DNA from: Fervidobacterium pennivorans
Lineage (GTDB): Bacteria > Thermotogota > Thermotogae > Thermotogales > Fervidobacteriaceae
Length of the DNA: 64,000 bases
Direction of reading: 5' to 3'
Assembly: GCF_001644665.1 (NCBI RefSeq)
Contig: NZ_CP011393.1
Location: forward strand, 1,572,001 to 1,636,000
Below, piece after piece: positions 35,017-43,099 of the stretch; position 1 is the stretch's first letter; each line of letters starts with the position of its first letter. The translations under genes and the position numbers were made by a program. Below the pieces are notes generated by a model. That model searched no databases. It saw only the letters and a list, made by a program, of their open reading frames with translations, and was not told where the DNA came from.

Positions 35017-35829
35017 GTGAACAGACCTAAGGTGTTTGTTGTTACATCAGGGAAAGGTGGTGTGGGCAAAACAACCTTCACCGCAAATCTTGGTTGTACA
35101 TTAGCCAAGATGGGAGAAAGAGTGTGCTTGATTGATGCTGACATAGGTTTGAAGAACCTGGATGTAGTCTTAGGACTGGAAAATAGGATTATTTACACAT
35201 CTTTTGATGTCGTAAACGGGACTGTTTCAGCCAAGGAAGCGCTCGTCAAACACAAGCAATTGAAAAACCTCTATTTACTTGCAGCTTCTCAAGTTGCTAC
35301 AAAAGAGATGATGTCACCAGAAGACATGAAGCGAATAGTTCAAGAGTTGTACGATGACTTCGATTTCATACTCATCGATTCGCCTGCTGGTATAGAACGG
35401 GGTTTCAGGAATTCTGTTGCACCAGCTGAGGCAGCATTCATTGTGACCACGCCGGAGCTACCAGCGATTTCGGATGCAGACAGAGTTATCGGATTGCTTG
35501 AAAACTATGGATTTTCTGAAGACAAGATGTACATCGTCCTGAACAAATTTAAACCTCACATGGCTAAACGTGGTGAGATGCTCGATAAGAGTGATGTTGA
35601 AAAAGCTTTGGCAATGAGGATAATAGGCGTAATACCTGACTCCGAAGAGGTAATCATAGCAACAAACAAAGGTATACCAGTTGTTCTTGAAGATGGTGTT
35701 GTTATAGGTAGAAGTTTTGAAAATATCGTCAAGAGAATCAAGGGGGAAGAGGTACCTATAGAGGAAGATCTCAAAGGTGCCTCTAAGGGGTTCTTAGCTT
35801 CATTACTTTCTGTGTTTAAGAAGAGGTGA
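35017..35829 (+). CDS. minD: Septum site-determining ATPase MinD
   Basis: This ATPase of about 270 residues binds the membrane and keeps division at mid-cell. It has the deviant Walker A SGKGGVGKTT, DADIGLKNLDVVLGLE, DSPAGIERGF, and a C-terminal amphipathic membrane-targeting helix (GFLASLLSVFKKR). I start it at GTG 35017, since GGGGTGGGG is just upstream; the frame is open for 13 more codons. minE follows with a short gap. No minC lies in this window. Confidence 0.95.
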   Translation: MNRPKVFVVTSGKGGVGKTTFTANLGCTLAKMGERVCLIDADIGLKNLDVVLGLENRIIYTSFDVVNGTVSAKEALVKHKQLKNLYLLAASQVATKEMMSPEDMKRIVQELYDDFDFILIDSPAGIERGFRNSVAPAEAAFIVTTPELPAISDADRVIGLLENYGFSEDKMYIVLNKFKPHMAKRGEMLDKSDVEKALAMRIIGVIPDSEEVIIATNKGIPVVLEDGVVIGRSFENIVKRIKGEEVPIEEDLKGASKGFLASLLSVFKKR

Positions 35830-35834
35830 TTGTG

Positions 35835-36110
35835 ATGTGGATTATCGATATATTCAGAAAGAAAAAGCACAAAAATACAAAATCACCTAAAGAGGAAGCG
35901 GCAGAAAGACTCGAAACAATGCTCACAAGAAGAAGAGAGATTGTCAAGATGATACCTGTGGAAGAGTTTGAGGCAAACTCTGAAGAAATTAAATATGCCG
36001 TTATTGAAACGATTTCAAGGAAGTTCAACATACCACCGGAGAAGGTAAAAGTGGATTATCACGAGCAGAATGGATATATTGTGATCGTGACGAATGTTAA
36101 TTTCAAATAG
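35835..36110 (+). CDS. minE: Cell division topological specificity factor MinE
   Basis: This protein of about 91 residues stimulates MinD ATPase. The family features are EEAAERLETMLTRRREI (MinD-contact helix) and NIPPEKVKVDYHEQNG at the C-terminal dimer domain. The ATG at 35835 has GAGGTG six bases upstream. With minD, it is evidence of an oscillating or gradient Min system rather than a DivIVA type. Confidence 0.92.
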   Translation: MWIIDIFRKKKHKNTKSPKEEAAERLETMLTRRREIVKMIPVEEFEANSEEIKYAVIETISRKFNIPPEKVKVDYHEQNGYIVIVTNVNFK

Positions 36111-36144
36111 TTCAAAAGTTAGCAACCAAGCGAGGCGAAATGGC

Positions 36145-36885
36145 TTGAAAAGGGCAGTATTGGTTTCTGTAATAGTTGCCATGGTACTTATCTTATCTAG
36201 CTGTGCTTATCTGCTCAGCAATTTTCTGTCTGGAACAGGTAAGCAGGTCTATACGTTTTATTTTTACGTTAATGGGCTTCCAAAAGAGGTTTTGGGGATG
36301 CTACAGGATATAGACTCCGCAGGTGGTCTGGTTATATCATCGATTGAACATGAAGCAACGATGACTCTTGAAAATCCTTTCAAAGTCTCAAAATTGTCTT
36401 CGTACATTTTTGGTGATACGCTTGGTAAGTATGATATACCTACAACATCAAAAGAAAATTTGGATTTTTCATCAAAACTAGCGATAACTTTTTCCACAGA
36501 TACAACTCTTCCTGCCACTACAGTTGCTATAAACTTTCCAAACAGAAGTTACGACATAAGGGGAGCTAACGAATTTTACATAATTTACGATTTCACTAGT
36601 GAGAGTTCTGAAGTTAAATTCTTGAAAAAAGTTAACGGTTACATCTTTGAAATTCGAACAAAGGCTCGTGAGTTTGTTGAAGTTTACGATATCAACTCTG
36701 GGAGAAGTTACAAGATGTTCACAGAAAATGTTTCGGGGACATTCAAGGCATTTTTCGTTGCTGAAAGGGGTAAGACTTACACATTCAAAGCTGTCGAACG
36801 GGGGCTACAACAGACAAAAGATGCACCTTCCTATTCTGATAAGGACACTGAAGTTGTTGATTTAACTGGAACAAGCTCTATGTAA
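36145..36885 (+). CDS. Lipoprotein of unknown function
   Basis: This protein of about 246 residues begins with a lipoprotein signal (KRAVLVSVIVAMVLILSSC) whose cysteine would be lipidated. The rest is beta-rich, with no family that I recognise. I prefer TTG 36145, nine bases after GAGG; an in-frame ATG at 36094 overlaps minE but would put 17 polar residues before the signal. Close placement behind minDE suggests co-expression, but nothing in the sequence ties it to division. Confidence 0.75.
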   Translation: MKRAVLVSVIVAMVLILSSCAYLLSNFLSGTGKQVYTFYFYVNGLPKEVLGMLQDIDSAGGLVISSIEHEATMTLENPFKVSKLSSYIFGDTLGKYDIPTTSKENLDFSSKLAITFSTDTTLPATTVAINFPNRSYDIRGANEFYIIYDFTSESSEVKFLKKVNGYIFEIRTKAREFVEVYDINSGRSYKMFTENVSGTFKAFFVAERGKTYTFKAVERGLQQTKDAPSYSDKDTEVVDLTGTSSM

Positions 36886-36936
36886 ATGTCTAAGTGTGTA
36901 ACTTTTTTCAATCCGTTTCTTCCGAGGTGTTGGCAT

Positions 36937-37221
36937 TTGAAAGTAAAAAGTAGGAAAGAAAAGAGAGAAGATAACATACTCCTTGTGCTTTTCATTATTA
37001 TATTCATCATTTTCCTAGCGTATTTTCTAACTAGTCTTTTACGCTATATAATGATATCGAAAGAACTTCGAGAATTAAAGCGTGCTTACGAGGCTGAGAA
37101 AGAGCAGATTGCTGATAAAGAAAGGACATTACAAAAGTTGAAAGATTTGGTAGAAGCAAGTGATACCACCAACAACAAGATTTCCGGTAATAAGTCAAGA
37201 GGAGAAAAAATAGAAAAATAA
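36937..37221 (+). CDS. FtsL/DivIC-like small membrane protein
   Basis: This protein of about 94 residues has a short basic N-terminus (KVKSRKEKRED), one transmembrane helix (ILLVLFIIIFIIFLAYFL) and a coiled coil (LRELKRAYEAEKEQIADKERTLQKLKDL). That is the layout of FtsL, FtsB and DivIC, which act with FtsQ at the septum. The start TTG 36937 has GAGGTG seven bases upstream; the longer frame from 36886 lacks a ribosome site. It is the last gene of the prfB-minDE run before the IS110 element. A true FtsL-like protein is also present at 62318. Confidence 0.7.
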   Translation: MKVKSRKEKREDNILLVLFIIIFIIFLAYFLTSLLRYIMISKELRELKRAYEAEKEQIADKERTLQKLKDLVEASDTTNNKISGNKSRGEKIEK

Positions 37222-37301
37222 AAAACCTAGTCAACACTTTGACTTTCAATAACTTAATATTTCACTTTCATTCTTCACATACTTGATTTCGTTCTTTTTA
37301 C

Positions 37302-38450
37302 CTATTTCATCGGTACATACGGTACGTTGTTCTTTAGTAAATAATACACTAAATTTACTAATTTCCTTGCAGTTAATATTAGCGCTCTCATGTGTTTGTG
37401 TGTTGTTGCTTCTGCGTACTTTTTGCGATAATATTCTTTGTATACAGGATCGTATGTCTTTACTCCGTTCGCTGCCATTACTAGGTATGTTCTTAGATAC
37501 TTGTTCCCTTTTTTCGTTAGTTGGTTGTTTTCTGATTTGTAATTTCCACTTTGATTGATTGTCCATACAAGCCCTGCGTATGATGCTAACGCTGAGGCTT
37601 TTTCGAAACGATTGATGTCTCCTATTTCGGCTATAATTCCAGCTGCAGTTATTTCTCCTATCCCTTTGACTGTTGTTAGTGTGTTCGAAATTACTTTAAG
37701 TAATTTACTTATTTCTTTCTTTACTAGTTCGATTTGTTTTTCATAGTGCTGTATCAAATCGATAGTGGAAACAATAGATATTCTCAGAGTGTTTGAAGGA
37801 TTAACAGACAACCTCAAGGCATCTTTAGCAAGAGTTTGGAGTTTTTCTGCTAAGACTTGTGAAGAGACATTGTGTCTGGAAATTTTCGCAATATATTCAA
37901 ATAACTCTTCAATTGGCATGTTTGCGATTTCTTCGATTGTATAATCTTTAAGCAGGCATTCGAAAGTCTTATTTAGTTTAAAGTCAAGTTTAGGGAAATA
38001 AAGAGAAACATACGAATAGAGCCTAAGTTTCAATCGAGCGATATCTTCGTTGAACTTTAAATAAAGTCTGGTGAGATTACGAAGCTCAGAGATGATATAT
38101 GAGTTATTGACAAAAGGGACTAAAGACTCAGGAAATTTAGAAGCGATAGAGAAAATAAGTTCAGCATCGATTTTGTCAGTTTTAGGACGATTGAGAATTT
38201 TGCGATAGAGCTTAATGTTATCAGTTTTAACCCAAAAGACAGGTACGTTGTTTTGAAAGAAGAAGTTAGCGACATTAAAAGAAAAAACACCAGTTGATTC
38301 AAGGACAAGAGAAAAATCGGAAGAAGAAGCAAAAGCTTTGTTAAAAAGTTCAACAATACCTTGAGGAGAGTTCTCAACAGTCCCACTACCGATGAAATCA
38401 GAAAAGAAAGAAAGATAGTTCTTTGAGACATCAATAGCTAAAATAGCCAA
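37302..38450 (-). CDS. IS110-family transposase (bridge-RNA-guided recombinase family)
   Basis: This protein of about 382 residues has the two family domains. The N-terminal RuvC-like DEDD domain carries D7 (AILAIDVSK), E51 (LVLESTGVF) and D92/D95 (PKTDKIDAELI). The C-terminal Tnp domain has GIGEITAAGIIAEIGDINRF and the serine in INQSGNY, the residue type used as nucleophile. It looks complete, with no frameshift. The start is TTG 38450, six to seven bases after GGAGG; an upstream GTG lies inside that site. Known relatives (IS621) cut and join DNA guided by an element-encoded RNA. The gene is opposite in orientation to its neighbours. Confidence 0.9.
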   Translation of the reverse strand: MAILAIDVSKNYLSFFSDFIGSGTVENSPQGIVELFNKAFASSSDFSLVLESTGVFSFNVANFFFQNNVPVFWVKTDNIKLYRKILNRPKTDKIDAELIFSIASKFPESLVPFVNNSYIISELRNLTRLYLKFNEDIARLKLRLYSYVSLYFPKLDFKLNKTFECLLKDYTIEEIANMPIEELFEYIAKISRHNVSSQVLAEKLQTLAKDALRLSVNPSNTLRISIVSTIDLIQHYEKQIELVKKEISKLLKVISNTLTTVKGIGEITAAGIIAEIGDINRFEKASALASYAGLVWTINQSGNYKSENNQLTKKGNKYLRTYLVMAANGVKTYDPVYKEYYRKKYAEATTHKHMRALILTARKLVNLVYYLLKNNVPYVPMK

Positions 38451-38460
38451 AGGAATCACC

Positions 38461-38600
38461 TCCGGATTGAGTACAGCCTTACAACCTCGCGGTACATAAG
38501 AAAACGAGGCAAAACATTTTCCGGCAAGTAAAAAGCTGTACTCTAGTTAGGCAATCTTATTTAAGAGAACAAAGTCTCAAGGAGGGGCAACCTGAAACTA
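38461..38600 (-). ncRNA. Candidate bridge RNA of the IS110 element
   Basis: The non-coding left end, upstream of the transposase, is where IS110-group bridge RNAs lie. A 9-bp long-range stem (GAGTACAGC at 38535-38543 read on the minus strand, with GCTGTACTC at 38469-38477) encloses an inner hairpin. Its stem is CCTCG/CGAGG (38485-38489 and 38505-38509), with a 15-base loop. One strand inside the big stem, TTTTTACT (38527-38534), can pair with the first seven bases after the CT core of the left end (GGTAAAA, one G-U). That makes it a candidate donor guide. A second, weaker structure lies nearer 38560-38600. The target guides are not resolved. Confidence 0.55.
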
Positions 38601-38696
38601 TTTTACCAGAGGTGTTAAAAAATATGCATTCAATTTTCAAAGACCAATTTTAATTTTTACCGAACTTATTATACGAGGAGGTTGACGAAACACAGA

Positions 38697-39539
38697 ATGG
38701 TCAGTGACAATTCAATGGACATAGTAAGTCGAGAACGAAACGAGTCCAAAAACGAAGATTATGCAGTAGTAATCACTACTTCACATACCCCATCAAAAGA
38801 GGCTGTGGAGTTAGCAAAGAAACTTTCGCAAGATTTTGGTATCCCTTATTACAACCGAAGGCATTTGTCTGAAAGGGTAAAGGAAGGTAAGGTAAAAGTT
38901 TACTACGTTGTTGACAACAATCTCCAGCTTTCAGTAGTTACACCAACTGGTAGGTTATTTTTCCATCCAGGAATGGCGAAGATAAGGATGGAAAATTACA
39001 AAAGAGATGGGAAAGACTTACTTTTGGAAGCATTAAAGCCTTCTTCGGAAGATATCATTTACGACGCAACGTTTGGATTAGGAATGGATGCAGTATTTAT
39101 GGCACATTTTGTTAAACAAGTTATTGGAACAGAAGTGTCAGCGCATATTTACAGAGTGGTTTCCTACGGACTTAGCAAATATCAATCAAAAGAAGAATGG
39201 ATAAACATAGCGATAAAGAAGATAGTTTTGTTCAACGAAGATATGAAAAGCTTTATGAAAAAGCAATCCGATAAGTCCTTTGATATAGTTTACTGTGACC
39301 CAATGTTTGAAAACCCTGTGTATGAAAGTTCGGCCCTCAATCCGCTTAGACCGTTAGCAAGTTACGATACGTTAGACACATCGACTGTTAAAGAGATGGT
39401 AAGGATTGCAAGAAAAAGAATAGTTATCAAAACTCTTATAAAAGATAGTTTATTGGAAAGACTTGCCGTGAAGTTTGATAGGGTAATCACTAGCAAGCGA
39501 AGTGGATTAGTATATGCATGTGTCGATTTGGACAAATAA
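38697..39539 (+). CDS. Class I SAM-dependent methyltransferase, RsmJ-like
   Basis: This protein of about 280 residues resembles the RsmJ/DUF548 family (16S rRNA m2G1516 in E. coli). The SAM motif is YDATFGLGMDAVFMAHF and the catalytic motif is VYCDPMFENP. The first 100 residues form a separate domain (KKLSQDFGIPYYNRR), as in that family. The start is uncertain: ATG 38697 lies 15 bases after GAGGAGG, and TTG 38682 lies directly after it. Its original upstream region was separated from minDE by the IS110 insertion. Confidence 0.8.
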   Translation: MVSDNSMDIVSRERNESKNEDYAVVITTSHTPSKEAVELAKKLSQDFGIPYYNRRHLSERVKEGKVKVYYVVDNNLQLSVVTPTGRLFFHPGMAKIRMENYKRDGKDLLLEALKPSSEDIIYDATFGLGMDAVFMAHFVKQVIGTEVSAHIYRVVSYGLSKYQSKEEWINIAIKKIVLFNEDMKSFMKKQSDKSFDIVYCDPMFENPVYESSALNPLRPLASYDTLDTSTVKEMVRIARKRIVIKTLIKDSLLERLAVKFDRVITSKRSGLVYACVDLDK

Positions 39540-39578
39540 AACAAAAGCTTTAAGAAAGTGAGGAGGTCACAGATTGCT

Positions 39579-40499
39579 ATGGGATTTTTCGACAAGCTAA
39601 AAGAAGGCCTTAAAAAAAGTAGAGAGGCATTTTTTAATAAAATAGGTCAGATACTAAAGACAAAGAGATTTGACAGAGAGACACGTGATGAAATCGAAGA
39701 GTTGTTGATTCTTGCAGATGTAGGAGTGGAAGCTACTGAATATATCCTTGAAAGACTCGAAGAGATGAAACCAGAAGATGCTTTTGAAGCTTTAAAGGAA
39801 ATTTTAATTGAAATTCTTTCAAAGGACAACAAACTCTATATTCCTTATGAAAAGCCTTTTGTGATAAGCATGGTTGGAGTAAATGGTTCAGGAAAGACAA
39901 CAACGTGCGGAAAACTGGCGTATATGTTTAGAAGCGAAGGTAAACAAGTTGTGCTCGGTGCGTGTGATACGTTCAGGGCAGCTGCTATAGACCAACTGAA
40001 GGTTTGGGCGGAAAGAAGTGGAGCAACGTTTATTGCACATATGGAAGGTGCCGATGCAGGCGCTGTAGCATACGATGCTGTTAATCATGCTATTTCTAAA
40101 GGAAAAGATGTGGTCATTCTCGACACAGCGGGTAGATTACACAACAAAAAGCACCTTATGGACGAACTCCAAAAAGTTCACAGAGTAGTTCAAAAGCTTG
40201 TTCCGGCGGCACCACATGAAGTGCTCTTGGTTATGGATGCTGTAACTGGGCAAAATGGATTACAGCAAGCGAAAATATTTAAAGAAGTTGTTAACGTCAC
40301 GGGTATCGTACTCACAAAACTTGATGGAACAGCAAAAGGTGGAATTGCAATAGCCATCGCAAAGGAACTTGGAATACCCATTAAATTCATAGGTATAGGT
40401 GAAAGGATTGAAGATTTGAAGCCATTTAATGCAAAAGATTTCGTGGAGGCTTTGTTGGCAGGAGATGAAATCAGTGAATCAACTCCCGCAAGTGTATGA
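39579..40499 (+). CDS. ftsY: Signal recognition particle receptor FtsY
   Basis: This GTPase of about 306 residues docks SRP-ribosome complexes at the membrane. The N-terminal helical N domain starts directly (GFFDKLKEGLKKS) with no acidic A domain. The G domain shows GVNGSGKTTTCGKLA, DTFRAAAIDQL, LDTAGRLHNK and TKLDGTAKGG. The ATG at 39579 follows GAGGAGG by 12 bases. The next gene begins inside its end. Confidence 0.95.
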   Translation: MGFFDKLKEGLKKSREAFFNKIGQILKTKRFDRETRDEIEELLILADVGVEATEYILERLEEMKPEDAFEALKEILIEILSKDNKLYIPYEKPFVISMVGVNGSGKTTTCGKLAYMFRSEGKQVVLGACDTFRAAAIDQLKVWAERSGATFIAHMEGADAGAVAYDAVNHAISKGKDVVILDTAGRLHNKKHLMDELQKVHRVVQKLVPAAPHEVLLVMDAVTGQNGLQQAKIFKEVVNVTGIVLTKLDGTAKGGIAIAIAKELGIPIKFIGIGERIEDLKPFNAKDFVEALLAGDEISESTPASV

Positions 40500-41148
40500 C
40501 AAAAGGTACAAGTGTCCCATTTGTTCAAATATCACAGTTTCAAAAAAAGTCTTTACAGACAGGATAAAGATAAAAAGTTACGACGAGGATATGAAGCCAA
40601 ACTATGAGGGTGTTAATCCTCTCTTGTATTCTGTAGTCGTTTGTTCTGGATGCTTTTATGCCGCGTTAGAACAAGATTTTGAACATCAGGTATCTCCTAT
40701 TTACATGGATGAAGTAAGAAAGGTTCAAAATGAAATCAAAATACCAGAAGGTATTTCATTTTCACAAGAGCGTGACCACAAAACTGCAATATTTGCTTAT
40801 GCACTTGCAACCTTGTTTTATAACGCGAAAAAACAGCCTTGCCGAGTAGCAGAGATGTATTTAAGAATGGCTTGGCTTTACCGGGAGATTTCAGACAAAG
40901 ATAATGAGTTAAAAGCGCTTGCAAGAGCTTTGGTGTATTTTGAGGAGTGCTACACAAAAACAAATCTTGATACTGAAAAAGAACCTATGGTACTGTTCTA
41001 CCTGGGAGAGATATCGTATAAGCTTGGAAAAATTGAAGATGCTACAAAATGGTTTTCAACGCTTGTTACAAACCATAGGAACGTAAACTCTTTTTATGTC
41101 AAGGCAGGGAGAGATAGATGGCAGAGTATAAGAGGAGAAATAAAATAA
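40474..41148 (+). CDS. DUF2225-like protein with zinc ribbon and helical repeats
   Basis: This protein of about 224 residues begins with a metal site (KCPICSN near the start, and CSGC about 50 residues later). A TPR-like helical region follows (AEMYLRMAWLYREISDKDNELKALARALVYFEE...LFYLGEISYKLG). This is the DUF2225 layout; the molecular role is unknown. The GTG start at 40474 is nine bases after GGAG and overlaps ftsY by 26 bases. It is followed by a 31-base overlap with the LysM gene. Confidence 0.8.
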   Translation: MNQLPQVYDKRYKCPICSNITVSKKVFTDRIKIKSYDEDMKPNYEGVNPLLYSVVVCSGCFYAALEQDFEHQVSPIYMDEVRKVQNEIKIPEGISFSQERDHKTAIFAYALATLFYNAKKQPCRVAEMYLRMAWLYREISDKDNELKALARALVYFEECYTKTNLDTEKEPMVLFYLGEISYKLGKIEDATKWFSTLVTNHRNVNSFYVKAGRDRWQSIRGEIK

Positions 41149-42608
41149 CATTAGATACGCGAAAGAGCACTTCTATATTTTTGTTTTTGCCACTCCTGTT
41201 GCTTTTGTTCTTGACACACTCGTGTATGCCTTTGGGAAATTATTTAGAGTTATCTTTGCAAGTTAAGAATATTGAGGAAAGGGTTGAGAAACTCGAAAAA
41301 TCAGGAATATCGCCGAATATTTCCGATTCACAAATACAACAAACTCAGCAATTGCAAACGCAGTTGTCTCAAGTCAAAAATTCGGTCGTTAGACTCGAAA
41401 AGTCTGTGACAGAGCTGCAAGCAAAGGTTACATCGATTGAAGGCGTTCAGGAGGTTTTGGAGAAGCTTTCAAAAAGGGTAGAAAAGGTAGAATCATCAAA
41501 CGCTAGTAACGCAAATTCTATAAATGATTTATCGAAGAAAATTGCCACCGTCGAGAAGAATAATAGTACTATTCAAGGAAAAATTGCTAGCTTTGAGAAT
41601 CAGTTGAAACAAATTGAAAACCTACAAAAAAGTGTAGATTCACTTGCCGCTCAAGTAAGAAATATTCAGCAGAATATGCCACAGAAAATAAGTCAGAGTG
41701 ATATTGAATTTTTAAGGCAGTTACAACAGCAAATAAACGAGATAAAAACAGCTATTCAGAACATAGACCCGGCAACACTTCTAAAATTAAACACAGGCTA
41801 TATCTACTATATTGTGAAAGCCGGAGACACGCTTTCATCGATTGCTTCTGCTTACAAAGTAGACTTGAATACACTTACAAGTATAAACAACTTAAAGGAT
41901 CCTTCGAAACTCTCTGTTGGGCAATTGATTAAGATTCCTGTTGATGATCCAAAAAACTATGTACGCGTTCCTGTAAAAATACAGCCTACGGATATACTCT
42001 CATACCATGGTCAGGAAAGAAACGGTGGCAAGACCATTGGGATGGATATCTACGCAAAAGGCAAGGACATATACCCAATTCTACCAGGTAAAGTCTTGAG
42101 CGTTAGCGATAACACAGTAACAATCGACCACGGAAATATGATATTGGCAGTATACGGAGGAATTAACACTTCACTAAAACCAGGTAGTTTCGTTACAATT
42201 GACAAACCCATCGGGCAGTGTATTGATGTCTTTCATTTCGAGCTCTACATAGAGGGTGAACCAAGAGATCCCCTAAGATTGTTCACGGAATACAAGGGAG
42301 TCTTTACTGTGACTTTTTACTCCGAGTGGGATGACGGCAAAGTTCCAACACATCCCACATTTAGGATTGCACGGAATGGAAGAGTGCCTCAGCAGTTCTT
42401 AACGATAGCAGTCGACCCTTCGGTAATCCCACTTGGCTCGCTTGTTTATATCCCAACGTTGGCTAATGTGGTTTTTATTGCTGAGGATACAGGCAGTGCA
42501 ATAAAAGGTAATAGAATAGATGTTTACGTGAGTGACGTAAGACTTGCGCTTAACAATGGAATTACTCCACATCCTGTTTATATAATCAGACCAGATTTGA
42601 ATAACTGA
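41118..42608 (+). CDS. Lipoprotein with coiled coil, LysM, degenerate M23-like and 3D domains
   Basis: The protein has 496 residues. The lipoprotein signal ends at C36 (FLTHSC). Residues 45-215 form a long coiled coil. LysM lies at about 230-275 (YIVKAGDTLSSIASAYKV), which should bind peptidoglycan. Residues 303-390 resemble LytM/M23 peptidases but have lost metal ligands: the HxGxD site is TIGMD (306-310), and the HxH site is VFHFE. A 3D domain follows at about 430-475 (IPLGSLVYIP...EDTGSAIKGNRIDVY), the lytic transglycosylase type with three aspartates. I infer an envelope protein that binds and possibly cleaves glycan strands, with a non-catalytic M23 module, perhaps an activator like EnvC or NlpD. 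Confidence 0.85.
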   Translation: MAEYKRRNKITLDTRKSTSIFLFLPLLLLLFLTHSCMPLGNYLELSLQVKNIEERVEKLEKSGISPNISDSQIQQTQQLQTQLSQVKNSVVRLEKSVTELQAKVTSIEGVQEVLEKLSKRVEKVESSNASNANSINDLSKKIATVEKNNSTIQGKIASFENQLKQIENLQKSVDSLAAQVRNIQQNMPQKISQSDIEFLRQLQQQINEIKTAIQNIDPATLLKLNTGYIYYIVKAGDTLSSIASAYKVDLNTLTSINNLKDPSKLSVGQLIKIPVDDPKNYVRVPVKIQPTDILSYHGQERNGGKTIGMDIYAKGKDIYPILPGKVLSVSDNTVTIDHGNMILAVYGGINTSLKPGSFVTIDKPIGQCIDVFHFELYIEGEPRDPLRLFTEYKGVFTVTFYSEWDDGKVPTHPTFRIARNGRVPQQFLTIAVDPSVIPLGSLVYIPTLANVVFIAEDTGSAIKGNRIDVYVSDVRLALNNGITPHPVYIIRPDLNN

Positions 42609-42648
42609 AAGAACTGAAAGAGCTGGAAGAACTGGAAGAACTGGATAT
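42604..42648 (+). repeat. Five-copy 9-bp tandem repeat at a gene junction
   Basis: The unit (A/G)CTG(A/G)AAGA runs five times, the last copy degenerate, across the stop codon of the LysM gene and the space before the Rrf2 gene. It is in frame with the Rrf2 gene, where it would read LKELKELEELEELD. However, a TAA just upstream and the lack of a start make translation unlikely. Confidence 0.75.
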
Positions 42649-42673
42649 ATTAAACAAGAGGAAGGGTGAGATA

Positions 42674-43099
42674 TTGGCCATCACAATGAAGAGTGAGTAC
42701 GCAATAAAGATAATGATACTAATCGGCTTGGAAAATAGACGTGTCTGTGCACGTGAGTTAGTGAAAAAATGCAGGGCAAAATTACCACTTGAATTTGCTG
42801 AAAAGATTTTGGCAGACCTTGCAAGGAATGGTATTCTGAAGGCTTACAGAGGCAGGGGCGGAGGCTACGAACTGGCAAGAGACACTGAAGAAATAACGGT
42901 TTACGATATAGTTACGGCAGTTGACAACCCGACCGATGCTATCAAGTGCTTTGTCGATGTAGTTCCAGAGCAAGAGAGTCCAGAGACTTGCACAGTTAGT
43001 AAAATATGGGAAATTGTTTTAGGAAAGATGGAAGATACGCTTAGAAGCATAAAACTCAAAGATTTGATAGAAGACTACAAAGCGAGGTGCAAAATTTGA
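42674..43099 (+). CDS. Rrf2-family transcription regulator
   Basis: This 141-residue winged-helix protein carries the Rrf2 pattern KSEYAIKIMILIGLE, ILADLARNGILKAYRGRGGGYELAR and ITVYDIVTAVD. Iron-sulfur sensors of this family (IscR, NsrR) use three cysteines after the recognition helix. Here C residues occur in AIKCFVD and PETCTVS, plus one near the C-terminus, so cluster binding is possible but not in the usual spacing. The TTG start has GGAAGGGTGAG upstream. It overlaps mnmA by four bases (TTGA), so it probably controls or senses sulfur delivery; this is inference. Confidence 0.88.
   Translation: MAITMKSEYAIKIMILIGLENRRVCARELVKKCRAKLPLEFAEKILADLARNGILKAYRGRGGGYELARDTEEITVYDIVTAVDNPTDAIKCFVDVVPEQESPETCTVSKIWEIVLGKMEDTLRSIKLKDLIEDYKARCKI

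Larger units (their letters stand above)
37229..38609 (-). mobile_element. IS110-family insertion element with predicted CT core ends
   Basis: I place the ends at two AG dinucleotides (CT on the element strand), 37229-37230 and 38608-38609, giving about 1.38 kb. IS110-family elements lack terminal inverted repeats and recombine at a short core, often CT. Joining the ends through the CT core would put TTGAAA (37244-37249) exactly 17 bases before TAAAAT (38600-38605) with a TGG extension, a good promoter for the non-coding region. Restoring the empty site gives AAAAAACCT-AG-AGGTGTTAAAA on the plus strand. The boundaries are inference. Confidence 0.65.

Noticed and set aside
37302-37326. Right end of the IS110 element at the repeated CGGTACATA near the transposase stop codon
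   Set aside because: It would put the end inside or at the stop codon and gives no matching core at the left end; the CT-core placement explains promoter spacing and both flanks better.
42604-42648. CRISPR-like short repeats
   Set aside because: Units are 9 bp, contiguous and without spacers. I saw no CRISPR array or cas gene in the window.
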